Part shown: piece by piece, positions 1-7,703 of the stretch | Position numbering within the stretch: the stretch's first letter is position 1 | Layout: the number at the start of each line of letters is the position of its first letter | Origin: Halobacteriales archaeon SW_8_68_21 | GTDB lineage: Archaea > Halobacteriota > Halobacteria > Halobacteriales > Haloferacaceae | Direction: 5' to 3' | Assembly: GCA_003023405.1 (NCBI GenBank) | Contig: PXST01000005.1 | Coordinates: 1 to 36,352, forward strand | Length of the DNA stretch: 36,352 nucleotides | The notes under the pieces: model-generated | What the model was told of the DNA's origin: nothing | Database searches by the model: none | What the model saw: the letters and a program-made list of their open reading frames with translations, nothing else | Translations under genes and position numbers: made by a program

Positions 1-115
1 TTGCTCACTCGCTGTGGTCCTACCGTCGCCTGCGCCCGCCTCGCGACTGCCCCTTCGAGTCCCGCCCCGCACAGCACCGCACCTCACGCCTCCCCAGCCT
101 CGTCACCGGCGCTAT
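1..115. repeat. GC-rich repeat-like tract at window start
   Basis: No gene is visible here. Positions 27-45 are identical over 19 nt to 33425-33443 near the other end of the window, and both copies are preceded by a related CTCGCTGT string. The composition (runs of CGCC/CCCGCC) looks like a dispersed intergenic repeat rather than coding sequence. I infer a haloarchaeal dispersed repeat family; only the 19-nt match is seen directly. Confidence 0.4.
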
Positions 116-525
116 AGTGATAGTCGGAAATCTTGAAAAAGCGGCTGTGATCGACGAGCTTCAGGCGTCTCTAGGCGACTGAGAGATCACTTACGAGGAT
201 AGCTTTCAGTTATATACCAGTGCCGAAATCAGACGCTTTAGTACCTCTAATATCCAATATTTTGTCCTAGAGGAACATACATCACTAATTCAATATATAC
301 ACTCTATAACGCCTTCAAACTGAACGATAGAGCCTATACAAATATCTAATTATACTATGTACCCGTCAGATCTATCCTTTCAATCTCTGAGACGACCACT
401 AAAGCCCGACGACCTCGCGCGGCGCTGTTCGCGGTCGTCGGTGGCGACCGCTCACAGTCGCGCGCCACCGCGGTCCGTCGCGAGACTGGGGTCTCTCCGA
501 AGCGCGTCGCTCGCGGCGAGCCGAA
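116..525. other. AT-rich non-coding island
   Basis: No supportable gene lies here. Roughly 183-360 is strikingly AT-rich compared with the rest of the window and lacks the GC3 coding bias of the neighbouring genes. A 21-codon frame at 117-182 (GTG start, ending in ELQASLGD) could be the tail of a degraded gene but is too short to call. No origin-recognition-box pattern, tRNA or inverted terminal repeat was recognised. Such islands in haloarchaea often mark old insertions; that is inference. Confidence 0.5.
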
Positions 526-527
526 GT

Positions 528-537
528 CATATATCCC
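528..537 (+). promoter_or_regulatory. TATA box for the CetZ/FtsZ-like gene
   Basis: TCATATATCC lies about 25 nt before the ATG at 558, the expected distance for a leaderless haloarchaeal transcript. It is an AT-rich patch in GC-rich surroundings and supports ATG 558 over the upstream in-frame ATG at 357. Confidence 0.6.
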
Positions 538-557
538 CGGTCGACGACCGGCGACGT

Positions 558-1727
558 ATGCGACTACACGTCATCGGCCTCGGCGGGGCCGGGGGGCGGA
601 TCGCCGACCGACTCGCCGCCGACCACGACGCCGACCCGTTCCTCGCGGGCGTCAACGCGTTCGACACCGACATGGACGCGCTCGGGACGTTCGACGCGCT
701 CGGCGAGGAGCGCCGGTACCGGTACGGCGATGCGGCGGGCGGAGACGGACTCGGCGGCGACCTCCACGCAGGACGCCGCCTCGGCGACGCGCACGCGAGC
801 GAACTCGGCAGGGCGATGGACGATCAGCGGCCGTCGCTCGCGGAGGCGTTCCTGCTCGTCACCGGACTCGGCGGCGGGGCGGGTACGGGCGCAGCGCCCG
901 CGCTCGCCGAGGAGCTTTCGCGGCTCTACGACGTCCCCGTCTACGCGTTCGGGTTCCTACCGACCCCGACCGAGGCCGAGGACCCGGACGGCGACGAGGG
1001 GCCGGCGAGCGCGGCGGCCGGGAACGCCGCGTCCGGGAGCGGGACGGAACCGCCGACGCCGCACCGGCCGCTGGCCGAGCGTAACGCCGCGCGGACCCTC
1101 GACGCGCTCTCGGACCGCTGTGCGGCGGTGTTCCCGTTCGACAACGCGGCGTGGCTCCGTCCCGGCGAGACACTCGGCGGGGCCCGCGGCCGACTCAACG
1201 AGGCCGCCGTCGAGCGGGTCGCGGCGCTGTTCGGAGCCGGCGAGACGCCGGAGGGAACGGAGACGCCACAGCAGGTGCTCGACGCGAGCGATGTCGCCCG
1301 GGCGGTGGGCGGCGACGGCGAGGTCGCGGCGATCGGCCACGCGACACAGCAGGTGGAGTCGCCCGAGGGGGGGTCCCGGTTCGGTCTCGGGCTGTTCGGT
1401 TCCTCGGAGCCGGCGGAGGTGGACACGAGCGCGGCGGTGTCGGCCGTCGAGACGGTCATCCGCAAGGCGGCCCGCGGGAAGAACACGGTCGACATCCCCG
1501 ACGGGCGGGCCGATCGAACGCTCCTCGTGGTCGGCGGCCCGCCCCGATGGCTCAACCGCGAGGCGATCGCCGACGGGCGACGCTGGCTCGCCGAGGAGAC
1601 CGGTTCCGACGCGATACTGAGCGGTGACGCGCCGGTCCCCGGCGGCGACGCCGTCTCCGCGGTCGTGGTCCGGTCAGGCGTCGACGACCCGGAGCGACTC
1701 CGCGAGATCCGCGAGACGATCCGGTGA
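558..1727 (+). CDS. Tubulin-superfamily GTPase, divergent CetZ/FtsZ-like protein
   Basis: This 389-residue protein is a cytoskeletal GTPase of the tubulin/FtsZ superfamily. The N-terminus has the glycine-rich nucleotide-binding start GLGGAGG (residues 7-13). The tubulin signature GGGAGTG is at about 105-111. The C-terminal segment (RKAARGK, then VVGGPP and LNREAI) resembles CetZ proteins, which control haloarchaeal cell shape, more than canonical FtsZ1/FtsZ2. A low-complexity Ala/Gly/Glu/Asp/Pro insert at about 143-168 follows the strand ending FGFLPTPTE, so the protein looks divergent. The start was chosen because the frame upstream of 558 lacks haloarchaeal coding character and a TATA box sits 25 nt before ATG 558. 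The family call is firm; the subgroup and the role in shape or division are uncertain. Confidence 0.82.
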   Translation: MRLHVIGLGGAGGRIADRLAADHDADPFLAGVNAFDTDMDALGTFDALGEERRYRYGDAAGGDGLGGDLHAGRRLGDAHASELGRAMDDQRPSLAEAFLLVTGLGGGAGTGAAPALAEELSRLYDVPVYAFGFLPTPTEAEDPDGDEGPASAAAGNAASGSGTEPPTPHRPLAERNAARTLDALSDRCAAVFPFDNAAWLRPGETLGGARGRLNEAAVERVAALFGAGETPEGTETPQQVLDASDVARAVGGDGEVAAIGHATQQVESPEGGSRFGLGLFGSSEPAEVDTSAAVSAVETVIRKAARGKNTVDIPDGRADRTLLVVGGPPRWLNREAIADGRRWLAEETGSDAILSGDAPVPGGDAVSAVVVRSGVDDPERLREIRETIR

Positions 1728-1803
1728 CGGGGTCCGGGACGAACGCCCGGAGCCGTCCCCGCCGACCCGAACCGATTAACACTGTGGCGCGCCCAGTAAG
1801 GCC

Positions 1804-2538
1804 GTGACGGCGCAGGCAGACCTCGGAATCGACGTCGATGTCCGCGACGCCGCGGCGGTGGCCGAGCGCCGCGACGAGCTCGTCGCCGCCGTCCGCGACC
1901 ACGCGGGACGAATCGCCTACCAGCTCGCCACGCTTCAGGGGGGCGACTACGGCCGCGAGACCCTCTCGACGCCCGGCGGCGAGTGGACGGTGAAACACGA
2001 GGCCGGCGAACTGGAGTTCCTCCTGTTCTCGCCGAGCTCCGGCTCGGACACGTACGTGATCTCGACGAAGCAGCCGCCTGAGCCGACCGACCTGACCGAC
2101 GCCCTCGACGACTACGCCGCGTTCGTGGCGGCGTGGAACGACTACGTCGCGTCGCTGTCCGGCGTCCTCGACGGGGTGAGCGCCGACTTCCCCGAGCCGG
2201 CGACCACCGACGGCGTGGTGGCCGAGCGCGACCGCGTCCTCGACGAGATCCGTGACACCTCTGCGGTCATCGCCGGGGAGGTGTACCGGTACGAGAGCGA
2301 CGACTACGGGACGTTCACGGCCCGCGTCGCGGGCGACCGCTGGGAACTAAAATACGACGAGGGGGCGGTCTCGTACCTCCGCGTCGGCGGCTCCGGCGGG
2401 CTGTACCTCCTGTCCCAGTACGAGTCCCCCTCCGCGGCGGACGTTCGGGAGTATGCGGACCGGTTCCGCGGGTTCGTCGAGGCGTACAACGAGTTCGTCG
2501 ACGAGCTCGAAGCCGACCTCCGTAAGATATCCGTCTGA
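1804..2538 (+). CDS. Conserved haloarchaeal hypothetical with two tandem repeats of one domain
   Basis: The function is not recognised. The 244-residue acidic, soluble protein starts with GTG. It consists of two similar halves: residues about 25-115 and 150-240 align through a DYG motif, a WTVKH/WELKY strand, a Y-I/L-S strand, and a helix with AFVAAWNDYV or GFVEAYNEFV. The second copy is closer to a complete alpha/beta fold; the first is less regular. This indicates an ancient internal duplication. It lies 76 nt after the tubulin-like gene with an AT-rich GATTAACA patch about 30 nt upstream, so it may have its own promoter. There is no signal peptide or membrane segment. Confidence 0.75.
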   Translation: MTAQADLGIDVDVRDAAAVAERRDELVAAVRDHAGRIAYQLATLQGGDYGRETLSTPGGEWTVKHEAGELEFLLFSPSSGSDTYVISTKQPPEPTDLTDALDDYAAFVAAWNDYVASLSGVLDGVSADFPEPATTDGVVAERDRVLDEIRDTSAVIAGEVYRYESDDYGTFTARVAGDRWELKYDEGAVSYLRVGGSGGLYLLSQYESPSAADVREYADRFRGFVEAYNEFVDELEADLRKISV

Positions 2539-2635
2539 TCCGCTGACCTCGCGGTCACGGCGCTCGACCCTACCGAGATGGCGTCTCTCTTCCGACTGTG
2601 ATCCGTATGTATGCGTATTCGGTTGCGATTTTGGT

Positions 2636-2645
2636 AATACTTATT
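2636..2645 (+). promoter_or_regulatory. TATA box for purK
   Basis: AATACTTATT lies about 27-36 nt upstream of ATG 2672 and fits a leaderless or nearly leaderless transcript. Confidence 0.5.
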
Positions 2646-2671
2646 CATCTCTGTCCAGTACCGTCTCCCAC

Positions 2672-3850
2672 ATGTCGATCACTCTGCCGGGACCGACGCT
2701 CGGGGTCGTCGGGGGCGGCCAGCTCGGCCGGATGCTGGCCGAGGCCGCCTCGCCGCTCGGCGTCGACCTCGTCGTGTTGGACCCGACGCCAGACTGTCCG
2801 GCGTCGAGCGTCACGGCCGACCAGATCGTCGCCGACTTCGATGACGCGGACGCGGTAAACAAGCTGGCGAGCCGCGTCGACGCCCTCACGTTCGAGATCG
2901 AACTCGCCGATCCGGACGTCCTCGCGGCCGCGAGCGAGGAACACGGCGTGCCGGTCCAGCCCGACCCCGGCACCCTCGAAACGATTCGGGACAAACTGGT
3001 CCAAAAGGAGATGTTCGCGGACGCCGGTATCCCCGTCCCCGAGTTCGTCGCGGTCGCGACCGCCGAGGGGCTCGAACGCGTCGTCGAGGAGTTCGGCGGC
3101 GTCATGCTGAAGGCCCGCGAGGGCGGCTACGACGGCCGCGGGAACGTTCCGGTGGAGACGCCGGAGGCGGCCGCGGTCGCGCTCGACGAGGTCGGCGGTG
3201 CCGCGATGGCCGAGGAGTTCCTCGACTTCGAGCGCGAGATCGCGGTGATGGGACTGAAGGGGGCCGACGGCGAAACCCGGACGTACCCCGTCACGGAGAC
3301 GGTCCACCGCGAGGAGATCCTCCGCGAGAGCGTCACCCCCGCCCGCGCTGGCGACGCGGTCGTCGCCGAGGCGCGGTCGGTCGCCCGCGACGTGCTGGAA
3401 GTCCTCGACGGCCGCGGCGTCTTCGGGATCGAACTGTTCGAGACCCGCGACGGCGACGTGTTGGTCAACGAGATCGCGCCGCGCCCCCACAACTCCGGTC
3501 ACTGGACGATCGAGGGCGCACGTACCTCGCAGTTCGAGAACCACGTCCGCGCGGTCCTGGGCTGGCCGCTCGGCCCGACCGACCTCGTCGCGCCCGCGGT
3601 CACGGCAAACATGCTCGGCGACGTCGAGGAGACCGGTCCCACAGCGCTCCGGAACGTCGAGACGGTCCTCGACGCTCCCGACGCCGACCTCCACTGGTAC
3701 GGGAAAGACGATGTCTACCCGCTCCGGAAGATGGGCCACCTCACGGTGACGGACGCCGACGCGGACCCGGACGCTGTCTCGGCCGATGACCGCGACGCGC
3801 TGCTCGATCGGGCGCGGGAGCTGCGGGACGGAGCGACGTTCGAAGCGTAG
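2672..3850 (+). CDS. purK: N5-carboxyaminoimidazole ribonucleotide synthase (PurK)
   Basis: PurK converts aminoimidazole ribonucleotide, bicarbonate and ATP to N5-CAIR in de novo purine synthesis. The 392-residue protein has the family N-terminal signature GVVGGGQLGRML (residues 11-22), the ATP-grasp core (KAREGGYDGRGN, EEFLDFEREIAV, NEIAPRPHNSGHWT) and the PurK C-terminal domain ending with YGKDDVYPLRKMGHLTV. Length is normal for the family. ATG 2672 is chosen because homology begins directly after it and a TATA box precedes it; the frame stays open upstream without coding character. purE follows on the same strand 314 nt downstream, which pairs the two halves of the pathway step, although a minus-strand remnant lies between them. 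Confidence 0.95.
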   Translation: MSITLPGPTLGVVGGGQLGRMLAEAASPLGVDLVVLDPTPDCPASSVTADQIVADFDDADAVNKLASRVDALTFEIELADPDVLAAASEEHGVPVQPDPGTLETIRDKLVQKEMFADAGIPVPEFVAVATAEGLERVVEEFGGVMLKAREGGYDGRGNVPVETPEAAAVALDEVGGAAMAEEFLDFEREIAVMGLKGADGETRTYPVTETVHREEILRESVTPARAGDAVVAEARSVARDVLEVLDGRGVFGIELFETRDGDVLVNEIAPRPHNSGHWTIEGARTSQFENHVRAVLGWPLGPTDLVAPAVTANMLGDVEETGPTALRNVETVLDAPDADLHWYGKDDVYPLRKMGHLTVTDADADPDAVSADDRDALLDRARELRDGATFEA

Positions 3851-3865
3851 CCGCGGACCTCCCGG

Positions 3866-4126
3866 TCACGCGCGACGGTCGGACTCGTCCGTCGGGTGTT
3901 CGTCGCACAACTGTGCGTGGTCGCTGGTGGTGCGACGCCACTCGAACCCGCCTTCGTCGACGGGGACCTCGCGGTTTCCCGTCAGGGAAATCGTCGCCGA
4001 GCCACGCTATTCGAGGATGTCCGGCGGCGCGTCGTGGCCCGTCTCGTTCGCGTCGGGAGCGACCCCGAGTTCTCGGAGTTTCTCGTCGGTCGGCTGTGAC
4101 CGACCTCGTCGCGGTCCTCGCCGCAT
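3866..4126 (-). pseudogene. Possible small gene interrupted by an in-frame TAG
   Basis: On the minus strand an ATG at 4126 opens a frame of 39 codons with good haloarchaeal codon bias (PTDEKLRELGVAPDANETG) and meets TAG at 4007-4009. The same frame continues for another 46 codons (ISLTGNREVPVDEGGFEW, then HAQLCDEH) to TGA at 3866-3868. Both halves look coding. No good start codon exists after the TAG, so a single 86-residue gene with a nonsense mutation (for example TGG to TAG) is the simplest reading. The alternative is one genuine 39-residue gene plus chance. Function not recognised. It lies opposite to purK and purE. Confidence 0.4.
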
Positions 4127-4164
4127 CCGGGGCTTCCATATGGCTCTCCGCCGAATCCGCGTCC

Positions 4165-4773
4165 GTGACCACCGTCGACGACCTCATCGACCGACTCGAA
4201 TCGGAGGCACAGTTGGACGTCGACCCGGCGACGACCCCCGACGTGGGGGTCGTCATGGGGTCGGACTCCGATCTCCCCGTCATGGCGGACGCCTACGACG
4301 CGCTCGACGACCTCGGCTTCGCGGAGCAGACCGACTTCGGCGACCCGCCGGACGCGCGGTTCACCTATGAGAGCTACGTCGTCTCGGCGCACCGCACCCC
4401 GGAACTCATGTACGCGTACGGGGAGGCGGCGACGGCCCGTGGTCTCGATGTGATAATCGCCGGCGCGGGCGGGAAGTCGGCCGACCTGCCGAACATGACC
4501 GCCTCGATCGCGTACCCCGTCCCCGTGATCGGGGTGCCCGTTCAGGAGAAGTCGGTGGACTCCGTCATCGGCATGCCGACCGGCGCGCCCGTCGTCGCCG
4601 TCGATGCCGGCAAGTCGTACAACGCGGCGCTGTCTGCGGCGCAGGTGCTCGCGCGCGAACACGACGAGGTTGAGGAGCGGCTGGTCGATCTCCACGACGA
4701 GCAGAAGGCGGGCGTCGCGGATGTCTCTGCGGACCTCCACGACCTAGGCGTCGACGGGTTCCGCGAGCGGTAG
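4165..4773 (+). CDS. purE: N5-carboxyaminoimidazole ribonucleotide mutase (PurE)
   Basis: PurE interconverts N5-CAIR and CAIR, the step after PurK. The 202-residue protein has the class I PurE nucleotide and substrate motifs GVVMGSDSD (28-36) and VVSAHRTPE, with the catalytic-type His near residue 76, then AGAGGKSADLPNM and GVPVQEKSVD. A haloarchaeal-type acidic N-terminal extension of about 25 residues and an insertion before VVSAHRT are present. GTG 4165 is the first start in frame that keeps the extension at the length usual for haloarchaea, and an AT patch (CCATATGG) lies about 27 nt upstream. It probably has its own promoter and is not strictly co-transcribed with purK. Confidence 0.93.
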   Translation: MTTVDDLIDRLESEAQLDVDPATTPDVGVVMGSDSDLPVMADAYDALDDLGFAEQTDFGDPPDARFTYESYVVSAHRTPELMYAYGEAATARGLDVIIAGAGGKSADLPNMTASIAYPVPVIGVPVQEKSVDSVIGMPTGAPVVAVDAGKSYNAALSAAQVLAREHDEVEERLVDLHDEQKAGVADVSADLHDLGVDGFRER

Positions 4774-4880
4774 CGGAACGTGTTCGGTTCCGGACTTCGT
4801 CCGCGGCCGCCGTCGTACTTCGGGTTTTGGCCGTGAACTGCCCATATCGGCCCGTAGGCCCGTGGACGCACGAGACTCAA

Positions 4881-4890
4881 CGCTTATCAG
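4881..4890 (+). promoter_or_regulatory. TATA box for the complex I operon
   Basis: CGCTTATCAG is an AT-richer patch 25-30 nt before the ATG at 4911 and about 42 nt before the nuoA start. The spacing predicts a transcript beginning at or next to ATG 4911, hence a leaderless short upstream ORF. Confidence 0.5.
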
Positions 4891-4910
4891 GGGGCGGTCC
4901 AAACCCCAGC

Positions 4911-4931
4911 ATGTTACCGAGACCTATATGA
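4911..4931 (+). CDS. Six-codon leader ORF (MLPRPI) overlapping the nuoA start
   Basis: ATG at 4911 opens a six-codon frame ending in TGA at 4929-4931. That stop overlaps the nuoA ATG (4928-4930) in an ATGA arrangement. Together with the TATA-like box 25-30 nt upstream, this predicts a leaderless mini-ORF whose termination could re-initiate at nuoA. No Shine-Dalgarno-like sequence is otherwise obvious before nuoA. Chance occurrence cannot be excluded. Confidence 0.35.
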   Translation: MLPRPI

Positions 4932-5347
4932 GCGATTGGATAGCCATCGGCGCCTTGGCGGTCGTCGGCCTGCTCATCCCGATAGCGATGATGACAGTGT
5001 CGGCGTTGCTCCGTCCGAGCGTGCCTGAGACCGGTAAAAGTACTACCTACGAGTCCGGCGAGACCCCGACGGGCGGGACGCGGACCCGGTTCAACATCCA
5101 GTACTACATGGTCGCGTTGCTGTTCGTCGTGTTCGACATCGAGACCGTGTTGCTGTTCCCGTGGGCGGTCATCTACCGTCCGGCCGTTCAGGCCGGCGTT
5201 CCGATGGCCGACCTGTTGTGGCCGGTGTTGGCGTTCGTCGGAGTCCTTGCGGTCGGACTCGTCTGGGCGTGGCGGTCGGGGGCGATCAGCTGGGCCCGCA
5301 GCCCCCGCGCGACCAGCAGAAAGACGACGGAGGAACTCAACCAATGA
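4928..5347 (+). CDS. nuoA: Complex I (NADH dehydrogenase-like) subunit A
   Basis: NuoA is a small membrane subunit of the proton-pumping complex I, at the junction of the peripheral and membrane arms. The 139-residue protein has three hydrophobic segments (about 5-28, 60-80 and 93-112). It also has the family motif with conserved acidic residues, YYMVALLFVVFDIETVLLFP. The start at 4928 fits the usual NuoA N-terminus and overlaps the stop of the short leader ORF. The stop codon overlaps the nuoB ATG (ATGA at 5344-5347), the first of many such overlaps in this operon, which implies translational coupling. Confidence 0.95.
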   Translation: MSDWIAIGALAVVGLLIPIAMMTVSALLRPSVPETGKSTTYESGETPTGGTRTRFNIQYYMVALLFVVFDIETVLLFPWAVIYRPAVQAGVPMADLLWPVLAFVGVLAVGLVWAWRSGAISWARSPRATSRKTTEELNQ

Positions 5348-6042
5348 GCAGCGATCAACCGTTTATCACCGACGAATCGCAGGTCGTAACCGAAACCCGA
5401 GACGCCCGGATGACCGGGCAGGGAGACCGGTTCAACTCCCGGCTCCGGGAGGCGTTCGGCTCCTCGCCGTTCATCCTTACCAAGTTCGACAAGTTTCTGA
5501 ACTGGTGTCGGGGCTCCTCGATGTTCATGCTACAGTTCGGCATCGCCTGCTGTAGCATCGAGATGATGCACACCTACGCGGTCAAACACGACCTCGACCG
5601 CTTCGGGTCCGGCGTTCCCCGCGCCTCCCCGCGGCAGGCCGACGTGATGATCGTCCCCGGGACGATCGTTTCGAAGTTCGCCCCGCGGATGAAGCGCGTG
5701 TACGACCAGATGCCGGAGCCGAAGTTCGTTGTCGGCATGGGCTCGTGTACCATCTCCGGCGGCCCGTTCCAGGAGGGGTACAACGTGATCAAGGGAGCCG
5801 AGGAGGTCGTCCCGATCGACATCCACGTCCCCGGCTGCCCGCCCCGTCCCGAGGCGCTCGTCTACGGCGTCGTGAAGCTACAGGAGCGCGTCGCCAACGG
5901 CGAGGCCGCGCCCGTCACCGTCAAGCCGTACGAACTAGAGCAGTTCTCGAACCTCGAACGGGACGAGCTCGTCGACAAGCTGACCGACCAGATTGACGAC
6001 GACGAGCTCGTCATGCGGTACAACTTCGCTGATTCGCCATGA
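5344..6042 (+). CDS. nuoB: Complex I subunit B, N2 iron-sulfur cluster subunit
   Basis: NuoB carries the terminal 4Fe-4S cluster N2 that passes electrons to quinone. The 232-residue protein shows the expected ligands: adjacent cysteines at 69-70 ([11 protein letters not shown]), Cys 135 ([10 protein letters not shown]) and Cys 165 ([10 protein letters not shown]). The acidic N-terminal 35 residues and C-terminal tail are haloarchaeal additions. It overlaps nuoA by 4 nt and nuoCD by 4 nt (ATGA at 6039-6042). Confidence 0.96.
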   Translation: MSSDQPFITDESQVVTETRDARMTGQGDRFNSRLREAFGSSPFILTKFDKFLNWCRGSSMFMLQFGIACCSIEMMHTYAVKHDLDRFGSGVPRASPRQADVMIVPGTIVSKFAPRMKRVYDQMPEPKFVVGMGSCTISGGPFQEGYNVIKGAEEVVPIDIHVPGCPPRPEALVYGVVKLQERVANGEAAPVTVKPYELEQFSNLERDELVDKLTDQIDDDELVMRYNFADSP

Positions 6043-7703
6043 GCCTCGAACGACCAGACACCACCGACGACGCGGCGATCGAGCGCACGCCCGACGAGCT
6101 GGAGGCGCTGCTCGGCGACCTCGTCGTCGCCCGCGACGACCATCTGAACGCCCCCGGGTTCGTCATCCGCCCGGACACCGTTCAGGAGACGCTCAGAACC
6201 CTGAAACAGCAGGCAGGGTACGACCACCTCTCGGTGGTCTCCGCACAGGAGTACGAGAACCGCTATGAGTCGATCTACCACCTGAAGAAGTACGATGACC
6301 CGACTCAGGAGGTCAGCGTCGTCGTCCCCGCGGACAAGGACGACCCCGTCTCCGAGACGGCGGAGCCCGTCTTCCGCACCGCCGACTGGCACGAGCGGGA
6401 GGCGTACGACCTGATCGGCGTCGAGTACGAGGGTCACCCCGACCTCCGTCGGATCCTGCTCCCCGAGACGTGGCAGGGCCACCCCCTGTCGATGGACTAC
6501 GACAAGGACCGGCCCCAGATCGCCACGCTGCCGGAGCACGCGAACCCGCTTGAGGACCACCACCGCGACGAGGAGTCCGACACGATGTTCCTCAACATCG
6601 GGCCGCACCACCCGGCGACCCACGGTGTCTTACACCTGAAGACGGTCCTCGACGGAGAGCAGGTCATCGACGTTGAGCCGGACATCGGCTACCTCCACCG
6701 CAGTGAGGAGCAGATGGCGCAGTCCGGCACGTACCGTCACCAGATCATGCCGTACCCGGACCGCTGGGACTACATCTCGGCGGGGCTGCTCAACGAGTGG
6801 GCGTACGCCCGCGCGGCCGAGGATCTCGCGGACATCGAGGTCCCGGAGTACGCGCAGGTCATCCGCACGATGGGCGCTGAGATGTGCCGGATCGCGGCCC
6901 ACATGCTCGCCTTAGCGACGTTCGCGCTCGACATCAACGGCGACTTCACGGCGACGTTCATGTACGCCATCAACGACCGCGAGCGCGTCCAGAACCTCTT
7001 AGAGGATCTGACGGGCCAGCGGCTGATGTTCAATTACTTCCGGCTCGGCGGCGTCGTCTGGGATCTGCCGGAGGACCGCGAGGCGTTCTTCTCGAACACC
7101 CGGGACTTCCTCGACCAGCTCCCGGAGTCGGTCGAGGAGTACCACAACCTCATCACCTCGAACGAGATCTTCCAGATGCGGACGATCGACACCGGGATCT
7201 TGCCGCCGGAGGTCGCGAAGAACTACGGCGCGACCGGTCCGGTCGCCCGCGGTTCGGGCGTGGACTACGACCTGCGCCGCGACGACCCGTACGGCTACTA
7301 CGACGAGCTCGACTGGGACGTCGCCACCGAGGACGGCTGCGACAACTTCAGCCGCCTGCTCGTCCGGATGCGCGAGGTCGAGGAGTCGGCGAAGATCATC
7401 GAGCAGTGCGTCGACCTGCTCGAAGACTGGCCCGAAGACGAGCGGAATATTCAGGCGAACGTGCCGCGCACGCTACGCCCGGACGACGACGCCGAGATCT
7501 ACCGCGCCGTCGAGGGCGCGAAGGGCGAACTCGGCATCTACATCCGCTCGGACGGGACCGACGAGCCGGCCCGGTTCAAGATCCGGTCGCCGTGCTTCTC
7601 GAACCTCCAGACGCTGCCGGAGATGGCGAACGGGGAGTACATTCCCGACGTCATCGCCGCGCTCGGTAGCCTCGACGTCGTCCTCGGGGAGGTGGACCGC
7701 TGA
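6039..7703 (+). CDS. nuoCD: Fused complex I subunits C and D
   Basis: This 554-residue protein fuses NuoC (about 20-165) and NuoD (about 180-554), the 30-kDa and 49-kDa peripheral-arm subunits. The NuoC signature EREAYDLIGVEYEGHPDLRR is at 119-138. The 49-kDa domain has GPHHPATHGVLHL (188-200) and GYLHRSEEQMA, which line the quinone pocket. The C-terminus ends with the usual short segment after SLDVVLGEVDR, without [NiFe]-hydrogenase cysteines. It overlaps nuoB by 4 nt and nuoH by 1 nt (TGATG). Confidence 0.95.
   Translation: MSLERPDTTDDAAIERTPDELEALLGDLVVARDDHLNAPGFVIRPDTVQETLRTLKQQAGYDHLSVVSAQEYENRYESIYHLKKYDDPTQEVSVVVPADKDDPVSETAEPVFRTADWHEREAYDLIGVEYEGHPDLRRILLPETWQGHPLSMDYDKDRPQIATLPEHANPLEDHHRDEESDTMFLNIGPHHPATHGVLHLKTVLDGEQVIDVEPDIGYLHRSEEQMAQSGTYRHQIMPYPDRWDYISAGLLNEWAYARAAEDLADIEVPEYAQVIRTMGAEMCRIAAHMLALATFALDINGDFTATFMYAINDRERVQNLLEDLTGQRLMFNYFRLGGVVWDLPEDREAFFSNTRDFLDQLPESVEEYHNLITSNEIFQMRTIDTGILPPEVAKNYGATGPVARGSGVDYDLRRDDPYGYYDELDWDVATEDGCDNFSRLLVRMREVEESAKIIEQCVDLLEDWPEDERNIQANVPRTLRPDDDAEIYRAVEGAKGELGIYIRSDGTDEPARFKIRSPCFSNLQTLPEMANGEYIPDVIAALGSLDVVLGEVDR

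Noticed and set aside
117..182. 21-codon frame ending ELQASLGD
   Set aside because: Too short and without a recognised family to call a gene or a pseudogene; kept only as a remark.
357..557. Upstream extension of the tubulin-like gene to ATG 357
   Set aside because: The extra 67 codons are Ser/Arg-rich without coding bias, and the TATA box at 528-537 would lie inside the coding region.
4862..4927. Upstream extension of nuoA to an in-frame start at 4862
   Set aside because: The added 22 residues do not resemble a NuoA N-terminus, and the TATA-like box at 4881-4890 would lie inside the coding region.
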